Assembly (NCBI RefSeq): GCF_000328475.2
Contig: NC_026478.1
Location: 1,860,001-1,924,000 of the forward strand
DNA: 64,000 nt
Direction of reading: 5' to 3'
From: Mycosarcoma maydis
Taxonomy: Eukaryota; Basidiomycota; Ustilaginomycetes; Ustilaginales
Numbering within the stretch: position 1 is the first letter of the stretch; the number at the start of each line of letters is the position of its first letter. The translations under genes were made by a program, and so were the position numbers. Below, piece after piece: positions 11,501 to 20,628 of the stretch. The notes beneath the pieces are model-generated. The model saw nothing but the letters and a program-made list of their open reading frames with translations. It was not told where the DNA came from and did not search any database.

Positions 11501-13602
11501 TCGGCCTCACGGATGTACGCGAATGTCTGACTGCTGAAGCGAAGCCTCTGCTTCCCTACCTCAATGATCGGCACACCTCAGTCGCGTTTGCTGTGTTGGT
11601 TCAAGGCTATCCGTTGGCAGCCGAGACTCTTCTTGCGAACTTCCCAGAGTCGCCAGCCGGAGAATATGTGCGTGCTCGTGCCCTCGTCCAACTACAGAGG
11701 CTTGATGACGCCGGCTCATCCTTCGAAAAGGTGGTTAGCGCACTTGAACTTGCGAGCAGTTCCAAAAGTCGCGCCGTGAGTGGGCTTTTCGAGCTGCTTC
11801 CTTCCTCCGTTGCCCTTGCAGAAGGAGAACAGCGCGTTGCGGCCTACTATCGCCACGTGGCACTCTTCTTCGAGCCGCTTGAGGCAATTGAGCACGTCAT
11901 TCGATTCTGCCAGGCAAGTATTGATGCTGTCGGCACGTACGCCAACGAACGACCGGCCAAAATAGCCTTGGGCGACGCAGAAGCAGAGATATTCAGCACG
12001 GCCGGGCCCAAGGAAGTGTGGTTCAAGATGTTCCGCTGCCAGCTGGCGCTCGACGATTTTGAGGCTGCGTATGCTACGGTCATGGCAACACCGTACGAAG
12101 GCGTGCGCAAGGACTGCCTCCGGAACCTGGTCAGTGTGATGTGCGAGGAAGGCCACATCCAGCCTTTGCTGCACTTCACCTTCCCTGGTTTGCAAAGCGA
12201 GGTGGAGAGGACGCTGTCGTTCAAAGCACGCAACTCGGACCCTCTGTCAGTGCCTAATTTCTACTCAGTGCTTTACTCATACCATCTCTTCCGTGGAGAT
12301 CTCAAGTCAGCCGGAGCTGTCATGTATCAGCATGCCGAGCGGCTGAACGAGCTGCATCGACCCGGAGCATCTGGCAGTGACGACCCACTGGAGCGCTTCA
12401 TGGTTGTAGCGGTTGAGCAGGCACAGAGTTATCTGGCCTCGATCAACGCGCTGACTATGCTCAAGCACGAGAATGCATGGTTTGCGCATGCTGCTGATCC
12501 CGAAGGACCGCAGACAGCTAACGGCAGTGAGTCGCTGTTTGAGCCGTCGTCATCCATTCGAGCTGGTGCTGTAGCGGGGAAGCAGACGAGCAGTCTTACA
12601 CGATACATTCCAGCCTCTGCCTACAGCCATCAAGTGCGTGAGATCCGTGTCGTCTCGGTGGACGATGTGCGTCGAGAATACACGCTGGCTTTGGCGCGAC
12701 TCGAGCTGGTCAAACGATACCCAGACCTCGCCTACTCTACTACGGTGCTTCGACCTTCGGATGCCGTCCTGCTGTTCGTGAACAGCGACTCGTTCGATTC
12801 GGCATTCGACATGGCTTGGAGTTTGGGTGTCGATATGACGCCGATTTTTTCGGCTCTCACCGTCAAGGCGGTTGCGCTGTCGCGAGCAAAGCTTGAGCGC
12901 GATGCGTTGAAGCGCAAGAGCAGCACGAACTCAAATGACGATGAGCAGGACATTCATCCCGAAATCGCCCAACTCATGGAAGCAGACGAAGACCTTTCAG
13001 AACCGGAAGCCGTTTTCCTGACTCTCTCGGAGAAATCAGCGAGCTGGCAAGGTTCGGCATCGGAACGTGCCTGGCGGTACCTGCGCTACCACCTCGAGAT
13101 GTATGATTCGGCGGAAGATGGCAGGTACTACCGAGTAGTTCTGTCTCGGGTGTCGTTGCTGGATCATGCAGTGACACCAAACTGGTTGACCGAGTGGTTT
13201 ACACGTACGCACAACAGCGACGTGCTGCTGCGCATCTGGATTGATCGCCAGCTGATTATCGAAGCAAGCGAATTCGCGATCAAGTGGTTGCAGGACGCTA
13301 CTGCCTCAGCTCCTCGTTTGACGCGCGCCAACGAGCAGTACATTTCAAATCACATCATCGATCGACTGCTGGTGAATTTGGATGGAGAGCAAGGAACCAT
13401 CGTACCGTCGAAACAAGCTGAGGCGTCTAAGGTCAAGACTGAGCTGCAACAGGCGAGAAAGAAGTACATGGATGCGCTCGCGTCTAGATCAAGGACACTG
13501 AAGAGGCAGGCGGAACAGGATGCTTTTAGGCAGGAGAAGCGTCGCGAACAGCAAAGTGGTGATGCGTTGGTTCGGTCCGCTGATGGCTTACACGCCTTTT
13601 GA
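8587..13602 (+). CDS. NUP120: Nucleoporin Nup120/Nup160 (Y-complex)
   Basis: A 1671-residue protein matching the Nup120/Nup160 family, a scaffold subunit of the Y (Nup107-160) complex in nuclear pores, needed for mRNA export and pore assembly. The N-terminal third (about 90-450) has beta-propeller character, including GFLYRLEFSAPHLFHQ and the WD-like SRDRKLRVWNLLTDSCIRTI. The rest is alpha-helical solenoid, with a basic, Gln/Arg-rich helix at the C-terminus (about 1625-1660). The length exceeds yeast Nup120 and is nearer metazoan Nup160. One exon; the ATG at 8587 (ACACCATGCC) is the first Met of the frame. The family call rests on overall pattern rather than a catalytic signature. Confidence 0.85.
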   Translation: MPLPYTPYKLASASLAPSASFAGSHNRDEDAIAVPTPQHTGLEDEPEPINVAHHHAVDARLYFPSYSSTDLDGGFALARVVAGGRELQLLWSNLKESTSAAGPSSKVLTKQHSFSASLSPKLASEPARTFLFPAPLLPGLGMFVDPSSNRLYVIAATTTGFLYRLEFSAPHLFHQAKLASNWSSEYRIQHIASSESVITASLRGAANAAQLYVVDSGLALVTCADGTIIKLSRSASGSKDNNDGAWKETVLRPTSFLSGVSRFFGRSNAISESESSPSFALSLDVYPGEVGNTMAFAASRDRKLRVWNLLTDSCIRTIDLPLQMDSPVSNETRLVIATDESSSATEGSDTLAYFSSVSRPFVKVFAPSRDDRDGHALYVLVYVPASPPSGNFFSLYGVELEDSKGSSGGLGEVTLLWQKRCDAETRGRNVELRDVVFTPQGEHGDGWVMWALWDGGVGPVLKYAKVGVEAANADESSISIRSMAEDLSKDDWRTVSSERIYRPLHGEDFEATLEATKEVVDAADIFLDRVLEPGRFSEATLRLALSTYKEVPMSSNHPPSTLFASLRDEVASVVASNCQLENDPRTGGPMYEKLYASRVREWMRFVGLAEQIETAARWPIGLSLPASSFDGSRVSSEANVPLVISRDTIALPVNEDEASVIERLQRNLFATVNRSRSDNVLATNSASEERALLIHAANSQPTHILPTLGQTSATVAEVLTLVESASDLAACFTAPELEAFAAGLQNLLSEPLTISVKEALADVWINNFAALGGEEASEIVARTAYDLGASLDSTLTDMAVLLSETTSTVDGLAAAASSISSTDLGSAMTADALNQTLASRHRLAVLFMLLLTALAAQDKMADLVENESRQIGAALSIFQSLGSSLQLARTDAAVQIAWSGGDVAESDSIVAKLNQMSVAGRKSREPHHFAAPTLLHHCVRDGLLTGGANPSYGGSSLSLSVKSTVLKSLWSLGLTDVRECLTAEAKPLLPYLNDRHTSVAFAVLVQGYPLAAETLLANFPESPAGEYVRARALVQLQRLDDAGSSFEKVVSALELASSSKSRAVSGLFELLPSSVALAEGEQRVAAYYRHVALFFEPLEAIEHVIRFCQASIDAVGTYANERPAKIALGDAEAEIFSTAGPKEVWFKMFRCQLALDDFEAAYATVMATPYEGVRKDCLRNLVSVMCEEGHIQPLLHFTFPGLQSEVERTLSFKARNSDPLSVPNFYSVLYSYHLFRGDLKSAGAVMYQHAERLNELHRPGASGSDDPLERFMVVAVEQAQSYLASINALTMLKHENAWFAHAADPEGPQTANGSESLFEPSSSIRAGAVAGKQTSSLTRYIPASAYSHQVREIRVVSVDDVRREYTLALARLELVKRYPDLAYSTTVLRPSDAVLLFVNSDSFDSAFDMAWSLGVDMTPIFSALTVKAVALSRAKLERDALKRKSSTNSNDDEQDIHPEIAQLMEADEDLSEPEAVFLTLSEKSASWQGSASERAWRYLRYHLEMYDSAEDGRYYRVVLSRVSLLDHAVTPNWLTEWFTRTHNSDVLLRIWIDRQLIIEASEFAIKWLQDATASAPRLTRANEQYISNHIIDRLLVNLDGEQGTIVPSKQAEASKVKTELQQARKKYMDALASRSRTLKRQAEQDAFRQEKRREQQSGDALVRSADGLHAF

Positions 13603-14724
13603 AGACACACCATCGACGCTCTGTTCGTCAAGCTAGCCCATGCGTATGAAAAAAGTGCAACTTGGTTCCTACAAGCCTCATCAATGCGTGTGTGCAGAAA
13701 GAGATTGTCAAAGACGTGCAAACTAGAAACACAGCAGCTCCAGGCACAAGTGGGAAATGGGGCGTGTGGCTCGGGGTGTGGGACGTGGCACCAAACAGAG
13801 AGTGTAAGATCGCCGAAATTCTTGCAGACATCGTACGAGATATGCTCGAACGCCGTACAACCGTCGGCCGTAAAATGCGAAGTCGTGTGCCTATCCGGAG
13901 ACGGTCTGGGTGTGGGGGGCCGAGGAAGGCTCGTTGAAGAGCAGGTGGGCAATTACGGAAAAGACGGAATCACTCGATACACCCGCCGAAATTGCCATGC
14001 AGCTGACTGATGCAACGGAGGCTGTTTTGTCTGCACACGCTCGCTAAGCCGTCCTGAGGCTGAACTTTTGGTGCTACGCGTCGTGAGTTGGTAATCAGGA
14101 CACTGACCAGCCAGTCACAATCACGAATCACCAAATGGGAATCACAAATCGTGATATTGGAGAAAACTAATACCAAGTTAACTTAGTTAAAATATACGTC
14201 TCCGTCAAATCCGTGCTTGCATATCCTAAGTTATGGCGGGCATGGACAATTCACGATTCGGCCAAATTGCTGCTTTTTGGTGTGGAGAAAGTGGTGAGTA
14301 TGCGTTGCACAAGGCAGTCGTGAGTGTTGCTCGAACCGCCCGAAGCAAGGTCATTGTGCCAGGTCCCGCCGAAAGCGTTGGCCAAAGTTGCTTGCCGTGA
14401 ACTCCAGACAAACGTCAAAGCCAACACCTGACAACGCTCCAATACTCATGGCTGATCCTTCACGCTTGTCCGGCTGGACAAGGTATAAGTTCAGACGTTT
14501 CTCTTTGCTCGTGCACCATTGCGTTCAGCAATTCTTCTCCTACACCAAATCAGCATCCAACTTTGTAGGCAAAGGCCCCTCTTTCTCCTGGAAGCACCTC
14601 ATCACTTTTCCGGATAGCCCTTCTACGTCGAATCCCTTGTTCCATCCGCTTGTCGCTTGCAAGGCTCCGATATCGTTTGCTCTGGATCTGATTCACGTCA
14701 ACAACACCTCAACACAATTCTGTC
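13603..14724. other. Intergenic region
   Basis: This 1.1 kb lies between Nup120 and the flavin monooxygenase, both plus strand, so it holds a 3' UTR and a promoter. Dispersed TCACGA-type motifs occur at about 14118-14158 and 14249-14258. No supported gene. Confidence 0.5.
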
Positions 14725-16911
14725 ATGCCAACACAACAATTCTCAGCGCCAGGACAGGCGGTTGAAGAGGCCAAGGCTGGTGGTCACCATGCCCACGGCA
14801 CCCACAACTACCCGGACCCTCTGACACACATCGATCGCACCTCGTGGGACGTCACCATCATCGGTGCTGGCCCGGCTGGTTTGATGCTGGCTACCTCTCT
14901 CGCTCGCTTTGGCGGCTTTGATGTGCTTGTTCTCGACGAGCGTTCCGAGCCCACCACTGCGGGTCGTGCTGATGGCATTCAGCCACGTACCATCGAGGTG
15001 CTGCGCAACATGGAGCCCCTTGGATCCGAGTTCTTTGAGCGCAGCGCTCCGTCGTACGAGCGAACGTTTTGGGATCCTCGTTCCGATGGCCAACGCGGCA
15101 TCGAGCGTACCCGTCGTGTGCAGTCTTTCCCCACCGACATGGAGATCCAGGACAATTGCACACTTGGTCTGCAGCAGGGTCTCATCGAAGGCGGCTTTCT
15201 CCGAGACATGGAGCGCCACGGACAGCGTGTCACTCGTCCTTGGGCTTACCAGAACTTTGAAATGACTGACGACCCAACTTACCCCGTCACAGTCACGTTG
15301 GAAAAGATGAAACCCGTCATGGAGTCGACCAACGAGGGGGGCGCGCCCATCAGCATCATCAAGCCCACTGGCGAAACCAAGACGATTCGCACCAAGTACC
15401 TGGTCGGGTGCGACGGTGGTAGATCGCGACTGCGAAAGACGCTCGAGGAACGTCACGAATTTACTTTCAACGGTGACTGGGTCGACACGCTCTGGGCTGC
15501 GCTCGACTGCGTTGTCGAGACCAATTTCCCCGATGTGCGCAAGATTGCCGCTATTCACTCAAAGAACCACGGCGCGCTCTACATTTTCCCGCGAGAGAAC
15601 AACGAAAAGGGACAGCCGATCATTCGATGCTACACTCAGGTCAATCGCCTTGGCGGCGAAAAGAGCAAGGAGTCGGCACTCGATGCACGAGACAAGGTGA
15701 CCGCTGAAATGGTCATGACGGCGATCAAGGAGATTGCCTACCCGTACAAGTTCGACTTCAAGGTTGTCGAATGGTTCACATGCTACCCGATTGGTCAGCG
15801 TTTGATTTCAAGATACTCGCTTCCTGCAGGCAAGACTGCCGACGGCGCTTCGTTTCCTGGTCACCGTGTGCTTCTTGCCGGTGATGCATGCCACACGCAC
15901 TCACCCAAGGCCGGTCAGGGTATGAACACTGCCATCATTGACTCGCAGGCGTTAGCTTGGAGGATCAATTTGGTGGAGAAGGGACTGGCGGATCCCGAGA
16001 TTCTTTTGGCGACCTACCACGCTGAGCGACATGCTACGGGCAAGCAGCTGATCGACTTTGATTCAGAGTACTCGGCATTGTTCTCGGGCGAAGTGCCCAA
16101 GAGTACGCCTGAGGTAGCAACGATGACGGATGCGGAGAAGCGCGAGCACTTTATCAACATTCAGCGCCGAAACGCGGCTTTCACGACGGGTGCTGGTGTA
16201 TTGTACGCCGATAATGTGCTCAACTACCGCGACCCGTCAAAGTTGGGTGTAGCCAAGATCACGGACAAGCTCGAGCCTGGTCGTAGATTGCAGCCTGCAT
16301 GGGCTACGCGATGGTCGAATTCGCAGCCAGTGCGCATGATCCACGAGATCCAGTTTACCGCCCCTGGCGGGTTTCGATTGTACGTGTGCGGTGGCGACCC
16401 GAACAAGAACATGCGTCACCTGGAGGCGTTTGCCAATCACCTTGCTTCGCCCCATTCGTTTGTCAACCGCTTCCGCGCCAACCAGCGTGCGATGCTGTTG
16501 CAGAACAAGGCATATCACCAACTCCCCACCTCGCTCAATACTGGTTTGACCGAAGGGTTCGCCTCAGAGGCCAACCCGTTCTTCCACATGCTCCTCATTG
16601 TGCGTTCGCAACGTTTCAACGTTGAGCTGGAGCACTTCCAGCACCTGGGTGCGCTCAAGAGCATGCTCTACTGCGACGACATCGAAGCCGGACATGGTGC
16701 ATTCAAGGTCACGCTTGACGACCAGTTTGTTGGTGGTCTGCACGATAAGTGGGGTCTGCCAAATGGTGGGATTGTCGTAGTAAGGCCAGACGGCTACGTC
16801 GGAATGGTCGCGCCGATTGACCAAGGTCAGACGGGCTTTGAAAGCATCGAAAAATACTTTGATGGCTTCTTGAAGAGTTCCGCTGTTTCAGTCCAGAGGA
16901 CCAGGCTGTAA
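14725..16911 (+). CDS. FAD-dependent aromatic hydroxylase (phenol 2-monooxygenase type)
   Basis: A 728-residue group A flavoprotein monooxygenase that would hydroxylate a phenolic ring using NADPH and O2. The FAD-binding GAGPAG lies at 47-52 with the following acid in LDER (about 70-73). A DG motif (GCDGGRSRLR) is near residue 230, and the GD motif of the second FAD site (GDACHTHSPKAGQGMN) is near 386. The C-terminal part (about 560-728) matches the thioredoxin-like dimerisation domain of phenol hydroxylases (WGLPNGGIVVVRPDGYVG). Length is near fungal phenol hydroxylase and bacterial 3-hydroxybenzoate 4-monooxygenase. The exact substrate cannot be read from the sequence. The ATG at 14725 precedes a His/Gly-rich leader of about 40 residues. 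Confidence 0.9.
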   Translation: MPTQQFSAPGQAVEEAKAGGHHAHGTHNYPDPLTHIDRTSWDVTIIGAGPAGLMLATSLARFGGFDVLVLDERSEPTTAGRADGIQPRTIEVLRNMEPLGSEFFERSAPSYERTFWDPRSDGQRGIERTRRVQSFPTDMEIQDNCTLGLQQGLIEGGFLRDMERHGQRVTRPWAYQNFEMTDDPTYPVTVTLEKMKPVMESTNEGGAPISIIKPTGETKTIRTKYLVGCDGGRSRLRKTLEERHEFTFNGDWVDTLWAALDCVVETNFPDVRKIAAIHSKNHGALYIFPRENNEKGQPIIRCYTQVNRLGGEKSKESALDARDKVTAEMVMTAIKEIAYPYKFDFKVVEWFTCYPIGQRLISRYSLPAGKTADGASFPGHRVLLAGDACHTHSPKAGQGMNTAIIDSQALAWRINLVEKGLADPEILLATYHAERHATGKQLIDFDSEYSALFSGEVPKSTPEVATMTDAEKREHFINIQRRNAAFTTGAGVLYADNVLNYRDPSKLGVAKITDKLEPGRRLQPAWATRWSNSQPVRMIHEIQFTAPGGFRLYVCGGDPNKNMRHLEAFANHLASPHSFVNRFRANQRAMLLQNKAYHQLPTSLNTGLTEGFASEANPFFHMLLIVRSQRFNVELEHFQHLGALKSMLYCDDIEAGHGAFKVTLDDQFVGGLHDKWGLPNGGIVVVRPDGYVGMVAPIDQGQTGFESIEKYFDGFLKSSAVSVQRTRL

Positions 16912-16999
16912 AGGCAAGCACACAGCACTCACACTAGCTCTCACCACTGACTGCAATATGCAAACACGAAATGTGGAAATTCACTCTCTCTGTCAACAC

Positions 17000-17090
17000 A
17001 CGAGTCACGAGTCGTGGTTGTCACTAGTCGTGAGTCACGAGTCGTTCAGTCACTAGTCGTTCGTATCACGAGTCACGAGTCATGAGCGTC
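17000..17090. repeat. Cluster of TCACGAG/CTCGTGA heptamers
   Basis: Many direct and inverted copies of CGAGTCA-type heptamers, such as CACGAGTCACGAGTCGTG, are packed in about 90 bp. They belong to the dispersed TCACGAK family described in the findings. Confidence 0.8.
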
Positions 17091-17180
17091 ACTGTGACCA
17101 TCCACGATCGTGGGTGTACGGCCTGCCGGTCGACTGAAAGACGCGCGGCGTCGCGGCTGTGAAGCGTGCGGGGGACGCGC

Positions 17181-17364
17181 GTAGCGAGCACAGCGAGCAC
17201 AGCATTCATAGCGAGCACAGCATTCATAGCATTCATAGCGTGCACAGCGTGCACAGCGTGCACAGCGAGCACAGCGAGCACAGCATTCATAGCGTGCACA
17301 GCGTGAGTAGCCTGCATAGTGTGCGTAGCGTGCAACGCTCATAGCACTCATAGCGTGCACAGCG
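17181..17364. repeat. 9-bp minisatellite (AGCGTGCAC / AGCATTCAT variants)
   Basis: About 20 tandem 9-bp units alternate between AGCGAGCAC, AGCGTGCAC and AGCATTCAT, becoming degenerate at the right end. Because the period is a multiple of three, several frames stay open through it and give artificial His-Ser-x or Ala-Val/Met-x repeats. It lies between convergent 3' ends, so I treat it as noncoding. Confidence 0.9.
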
Positions 17365-17456
17365 GGCCGAAAACACACGCTGCGGGAAGCGCTAGGCAAG
17401 CGGTAAGCGTACAATTACAGAGACACGATGCGACAAGGACGAGCGGGATGGTGCGA

Positions 17457-19295
17457 TCAGAGCATGCTAGCGATGCTCATTGTCGAGCGTGCAGTGGCAG
17501 TGGTATTGGCGTCGGCGTCGGCATCCGAGTCTGGCGCCGTGGCAGACACGCGTCTAGTTGACTGTGCGTTGGGGAGCGTGTGTGTAGATCTTACCCCGAC
17601 TGTTGATGTTGATGCCGAGGCAGTGTCGTGCTTGTCTACTGAAGAGCGGTCGGCGTCAGTGTTGGCGTCACGACTGGCATGTGGCGTGGCACGCAACGGT
17701 GGTGCCGATGGGTTGACAGCGTCCGTACCACTTGGCGGCGCCTTGGCCCAGGAAAAGTCGCCGAATGTTGTGCGAAATTGAGGATTAGGTTGGCTCAATC
17801 GCTTGACCGGCAACTCCTTGGCTTGCTTGGCAAGAGCCTCCAATCCGGAACATGACCGCTGACGGTGCTCGATCAACTCGGCAAAGTTGGAAAGCACATT
17901 GGCGAGACCGCTCGAGGAAGCGCGATGTGTCGACGAAAACGATCCGCTCGATCCGCTATTCGACATTCTCGCCGATGGCGCTACCGGAGAATCACAGAAG
18001 GGCGAGTGTCTTCTCGACATGATCCGCGACTCGGGCGCCGAATGCTGTTGCGGCGATATTGGCGCTGTGCCTTCCCTGTTGTGCGTCGGGCTTGAGTTCA
18101 AGTTCGAGTTCGAGTTCGGGTCCGCCGGAAGCGGGCTCAGACTCGGATTTGGGTTGAACAGTGGATCGATGCGTATAGAGCTTCGTCGACGTTCCAATTC
18201 GAGCGCTTTTTGAGCCCATTCTTTCTCGAAACGGTAGAAACGGCTGTAGGTCTGGGCAGCCTCTTTAGCCTCGTTGAACAGCGCCTGGCTCGTAGGCGGA
18301 GACGCGCGCAGCGGCTCAGAGATCAATTTGCTGGAACTGCTTGGCTCGACTGAATCGGTGCTGTAGTTGAGAGTAATGGAAGGCGTGCGAGGTGGCGATG
18401 CCACCAGAGGCTTTGGACGAGAGAATTCCGCTTGATCATTTGTTGCTCTCGCTGACGGGCCTGCGACAGCCTGTGTGGCGGATTGATGGTCAGAGATCTG
18501 AGAAGCTGTGAGCGGTGCAGCAGAGAGCGGGCTCCTTGGCGTCGTGGGTGTCTGAGGTATCGCCAATGTCGATGGGGCGTACGGCTTGGTGGGTGAAGCA
18601 GGAGCAGGTGTACCAGCAGATGGAGTCGAAGCGGCAGATGATTGAGGTGTGAGGCCAAGATGGTTGGCCAAGACTGTAGCAATGGCAACGTTCTGCTGTG
18701 CCGCCTCGACATGACGCGACATGTCGTGGCTCATGCTGGTGACACTGGCTTTGCGTGCCTGTTCGATGAGCGAGCCGAGTTGCTCGACACGCTGACGCTT
18801 CTGCTCTGGATCGGAGAAATTCGACATGCGGCGCTGCCCCGCCTGGCTCTGCAGAACAGCAGCTGCGGCAGCTGTTGCAAGGTTGATGATGCTGGCTCGA
18901 CGCACAGGGTCCGTCGGTAGATGGATTTCGTGGGCCGAAGCGACTTTGTACGCAGTCGAGGAGTCGGAGTCTGCTTCAAACTTACGCTTGAGAGCCGGCG
19001 AATCGTTGAGAGCGGGTGAATGCGAACTTCTTGGTGATGACATTCTTGCTTGTTCTTGCGAGACGTGCGAGAGGTTGGTGAGGAGCTGGTTGATGGCGAG
19101 CTTGGTGTGAGAGCCGCCTGCGTGCGAATCAGACCCAACAGAGGTGTTGGCAAGCGACGTCTGAATGGAAAGATCGACACGCGAGCCCCGACGTGACGAA
19201 GGTGCACTTGCCACGGGAAGGTCGACCCAGGATGATCGACGTGAAACAGCTGGCGAAGATGGCGTCGGGGAAGGTCTGCGCGTAGCGACGAACAT
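17457..19295 (-). CDS. Unrecognised Ser/Pro/Ala-rich protein
   Basis: A 612-residue protein starting at the ATG at 19295 (MFVATRRPSPTPSSPAVS); the frame is open a little upstream but without an ATG. It is dominated by Ser, Pro and Ala, with many RRxS/SRRxS sites typical of basophilic-kinase substrates (RRPS, SRRSSW, SRRGSRVDL, VRRAS, RRRSS). Short helical islands occur: SDPEQKRQRVEQLGSLIEQARKAS-type around 160-190 and a Gln/Glu/Arg helix near 360-380 (FEKEWAQKALELERRRSS). The end is Ser/Asp/Ala-rich. No domain is recognised; a regulatory, largely disordered protein is likely. A long CT-rich leader lies upstream. Convergent with the flavin monooxygenase. Confidence 0.7.
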   Translation of the reverse strand: MFVATRRPSPTPSSPAVSRRSSWVDLPVASAPSSRRGSRVDLSIQTSLANTSVGSDSHAGGSHTKLAINQLLTNLSHVSQEQARMSSPRSSHSPALNDSPALKRKFEADSDSSTAYKVASAHEIHLPTDPVRRASIINLATAAAAAVLQSQAGQRRMSNFSDPEQKRQRVEQLGSLIEQARKASVTSMSHDMSRHVEAAQQNVAIATVLANHLGLTPQSSAASTPSAGTPAPASPTKPYAPSTLAIPQTPTTPRSPLSAAPLTASQISDHQSATQAVAGPSARATNDQAEFSRPKPLVASPPRTPSITLNYSTDSVEPSSSSKLISEPLRASPPTSQALFNEAKEAAQTYSRFYRFEKEWAQKALELERRRSSIRIDPLFNPNPSLSPLPADPNSNSNLNSSPTHNREGTAPISPQQHSAPESRIMSRRHSPFCDSPVAPSARMSNSGSSGSFSSTHRASSSGLANVLSNFAELIEHRQRSCSGLEALAKQAKELPVKRLSQPNPQFRTTFGDFSWAKAPPSGTDAVNPSAPPLRATPHASRDANTDADRSSVDKHDTASASTSTVGVRSTHTLPNAQSTRRVSATAPDSDADADANTTATARSTMSIASML

Positions 19296-20239
19296 GACGG
19301 ATTGGACACAAGAACAGACGTGGTGCTGATTTGTGTTCAATGTTGAGAACGAGAACCGAGACGGCCAACTGCTGGCCACAGCTAGGATGAATCTATCAAC
19401 AAGGGCGATTCGTGTTTAACGGAAGTGTGAATCTATCACCAGGACGATCGTGTAGGAGACGGAACAAGCCTCGAGCAGAAGAAACAAAGAGCCGCAAATC
19501 AGAGGTGTACTTGACAAGGTCGGATCAGAGGATAAGAGCGCGTGCCGATGAACATGGATGTGGACGTTGAGCGTAGACGGACGGAGGCAGTGCAGCGGTG
19601 TCAGGTCGGGAGAGCAGAACCAATCTTCAGTGATAAGCGCTAGGCGACTCGGATATGGTCGGTTGAAGCCGAATGTATTGTGCCCACTGTGAGGTCGATG
19701 GTGCGCGAAGAGAATGAAGCGAGCGGCGGGGGTGGATAACGATGTCGAATCAGAGCAGAAAGTCAGATCGGTGCTAGGTTCGAGATAAGAAAAGGCGAAT
19801 CGATTTGTTGCGAGTGGAAGAAGTGAGAAAGAGGAACGGAACGAGATGAAGAAGAAGGAGGGTCGTAAACAAGTCGTCGTTGGAGTCGAGAGAGGATGAG
19901 GCGAGTGAGGGTGACGGTGGTATCTACTAGGATCAAGAGGGTCCAAACGACAATGAGGAGGGGTCACGAAAGCGTCGAGTCGAGCGGATCTCAGGAGGAA
20001 CGCTGCAGTGAATGCGAAAAGAATCACGAGAGAGCCTCTCTCAAGAGAGTGGGTGCAAGGGGAGAAACAGCCGAAGTAAAAGAAAAAAAAGTAAAGAAAA
20101 GGATGGGGAGCAAGCGGTATCTGAACAACCAATCCAGGTTTGGAGCGAAAGAACCGAACGGCAAAAAGCACGACGACAAGGGCAACGGGTAGATTCTTGT
20201 AGATGCAATGCAGTTGTGAGGTGTGAGCGAGCCGACTCG

Positions 20240-20297
20240 CACAGCCAAGCAAGCAAAGCCAAGCAAGCAAGTAAGTAAGGTAAGCAAGTAAGCAAAC
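20240..20297. repeat. AAGC/AAGT tetranucleotide repeat
   Basis: Tandem AAGC and AAGT units (CAAGCAAGTAAGTAAGGTAA and similar) with small interruptions. It lies in the upstream region of the minus-strand Ser/Pro-rich gene. Confidence 0.8.
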
Positions 20298-20571
20298 GTT
20301 CAAAAGAAGTCGCACAGTCAAGAGTGCTAATTTATGGCTAAACGCCAACACGATTCCAGAACGCAATCTATAAAATGGTCTTGAATCAAAAATACAAGAT
20401 GCAAACAAATTTGAAATTTCTCCAGACCAAAAAAAAAAGAAAAAGAAAAAAACGAAAGTCTACACTGTGTTGTGTGTATATTGTACATCACTGAGGGAAG
20501 CGACAGATTTGCTACGTTATTCCTTAGAGCAAGGCATCTCACGTCCGTCCTGTCCACACGTTAAGGCAGAG

Positions 20572-20628
20572 AGGAACTGGAAGAGGAACTGGAACTGGAA
20601 CTGGAACTGAAACTGAAACTGGAACTGC
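20572..20628. repeat. GGAACT/GAAACT hexamer repeat
   Basis: About nine tandem hexamers, GGAACT with some GAAACT and one GAGGAACT variant, in noncoding DNA. Confidence 0.9.

Larger units (their letters stand above)
16912..17456. other. Convergent intergenic region packed with short repeats
   Basis: The 545 bp between two convergent 3' ends are mostly repeats: a cluster of GAGTCAC/GTCGTGA heptamers (about 17000-17090) and a 9-bp minisatellite (17181-17364). No gene is supported. Confidence 0.7.

Noticed and set aside
14743..15558. 271-codon minus-strand frame inside the flavin monooxygenase gene
   Set aside because: It is antisense to a gene with clear FAD motifs; GC-biased third positions commonly leave the opposite strand open.
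17159..17344. Apparent His-Ser-x repeat protein
   Set aside because: A 9-bp minisatellite keeps several frames open on both strands; nothing marks one as coding.
19416..20408. 330-codon minus-strand frame rich in Leu, Phe, Ser and Arg
   Set aside because: It translates a CT-rich leader and a tetranucleotide repeat; the composition is explained by pyrimidine-rich DNA, and it lies directly upstream of a real minus-strand gene.
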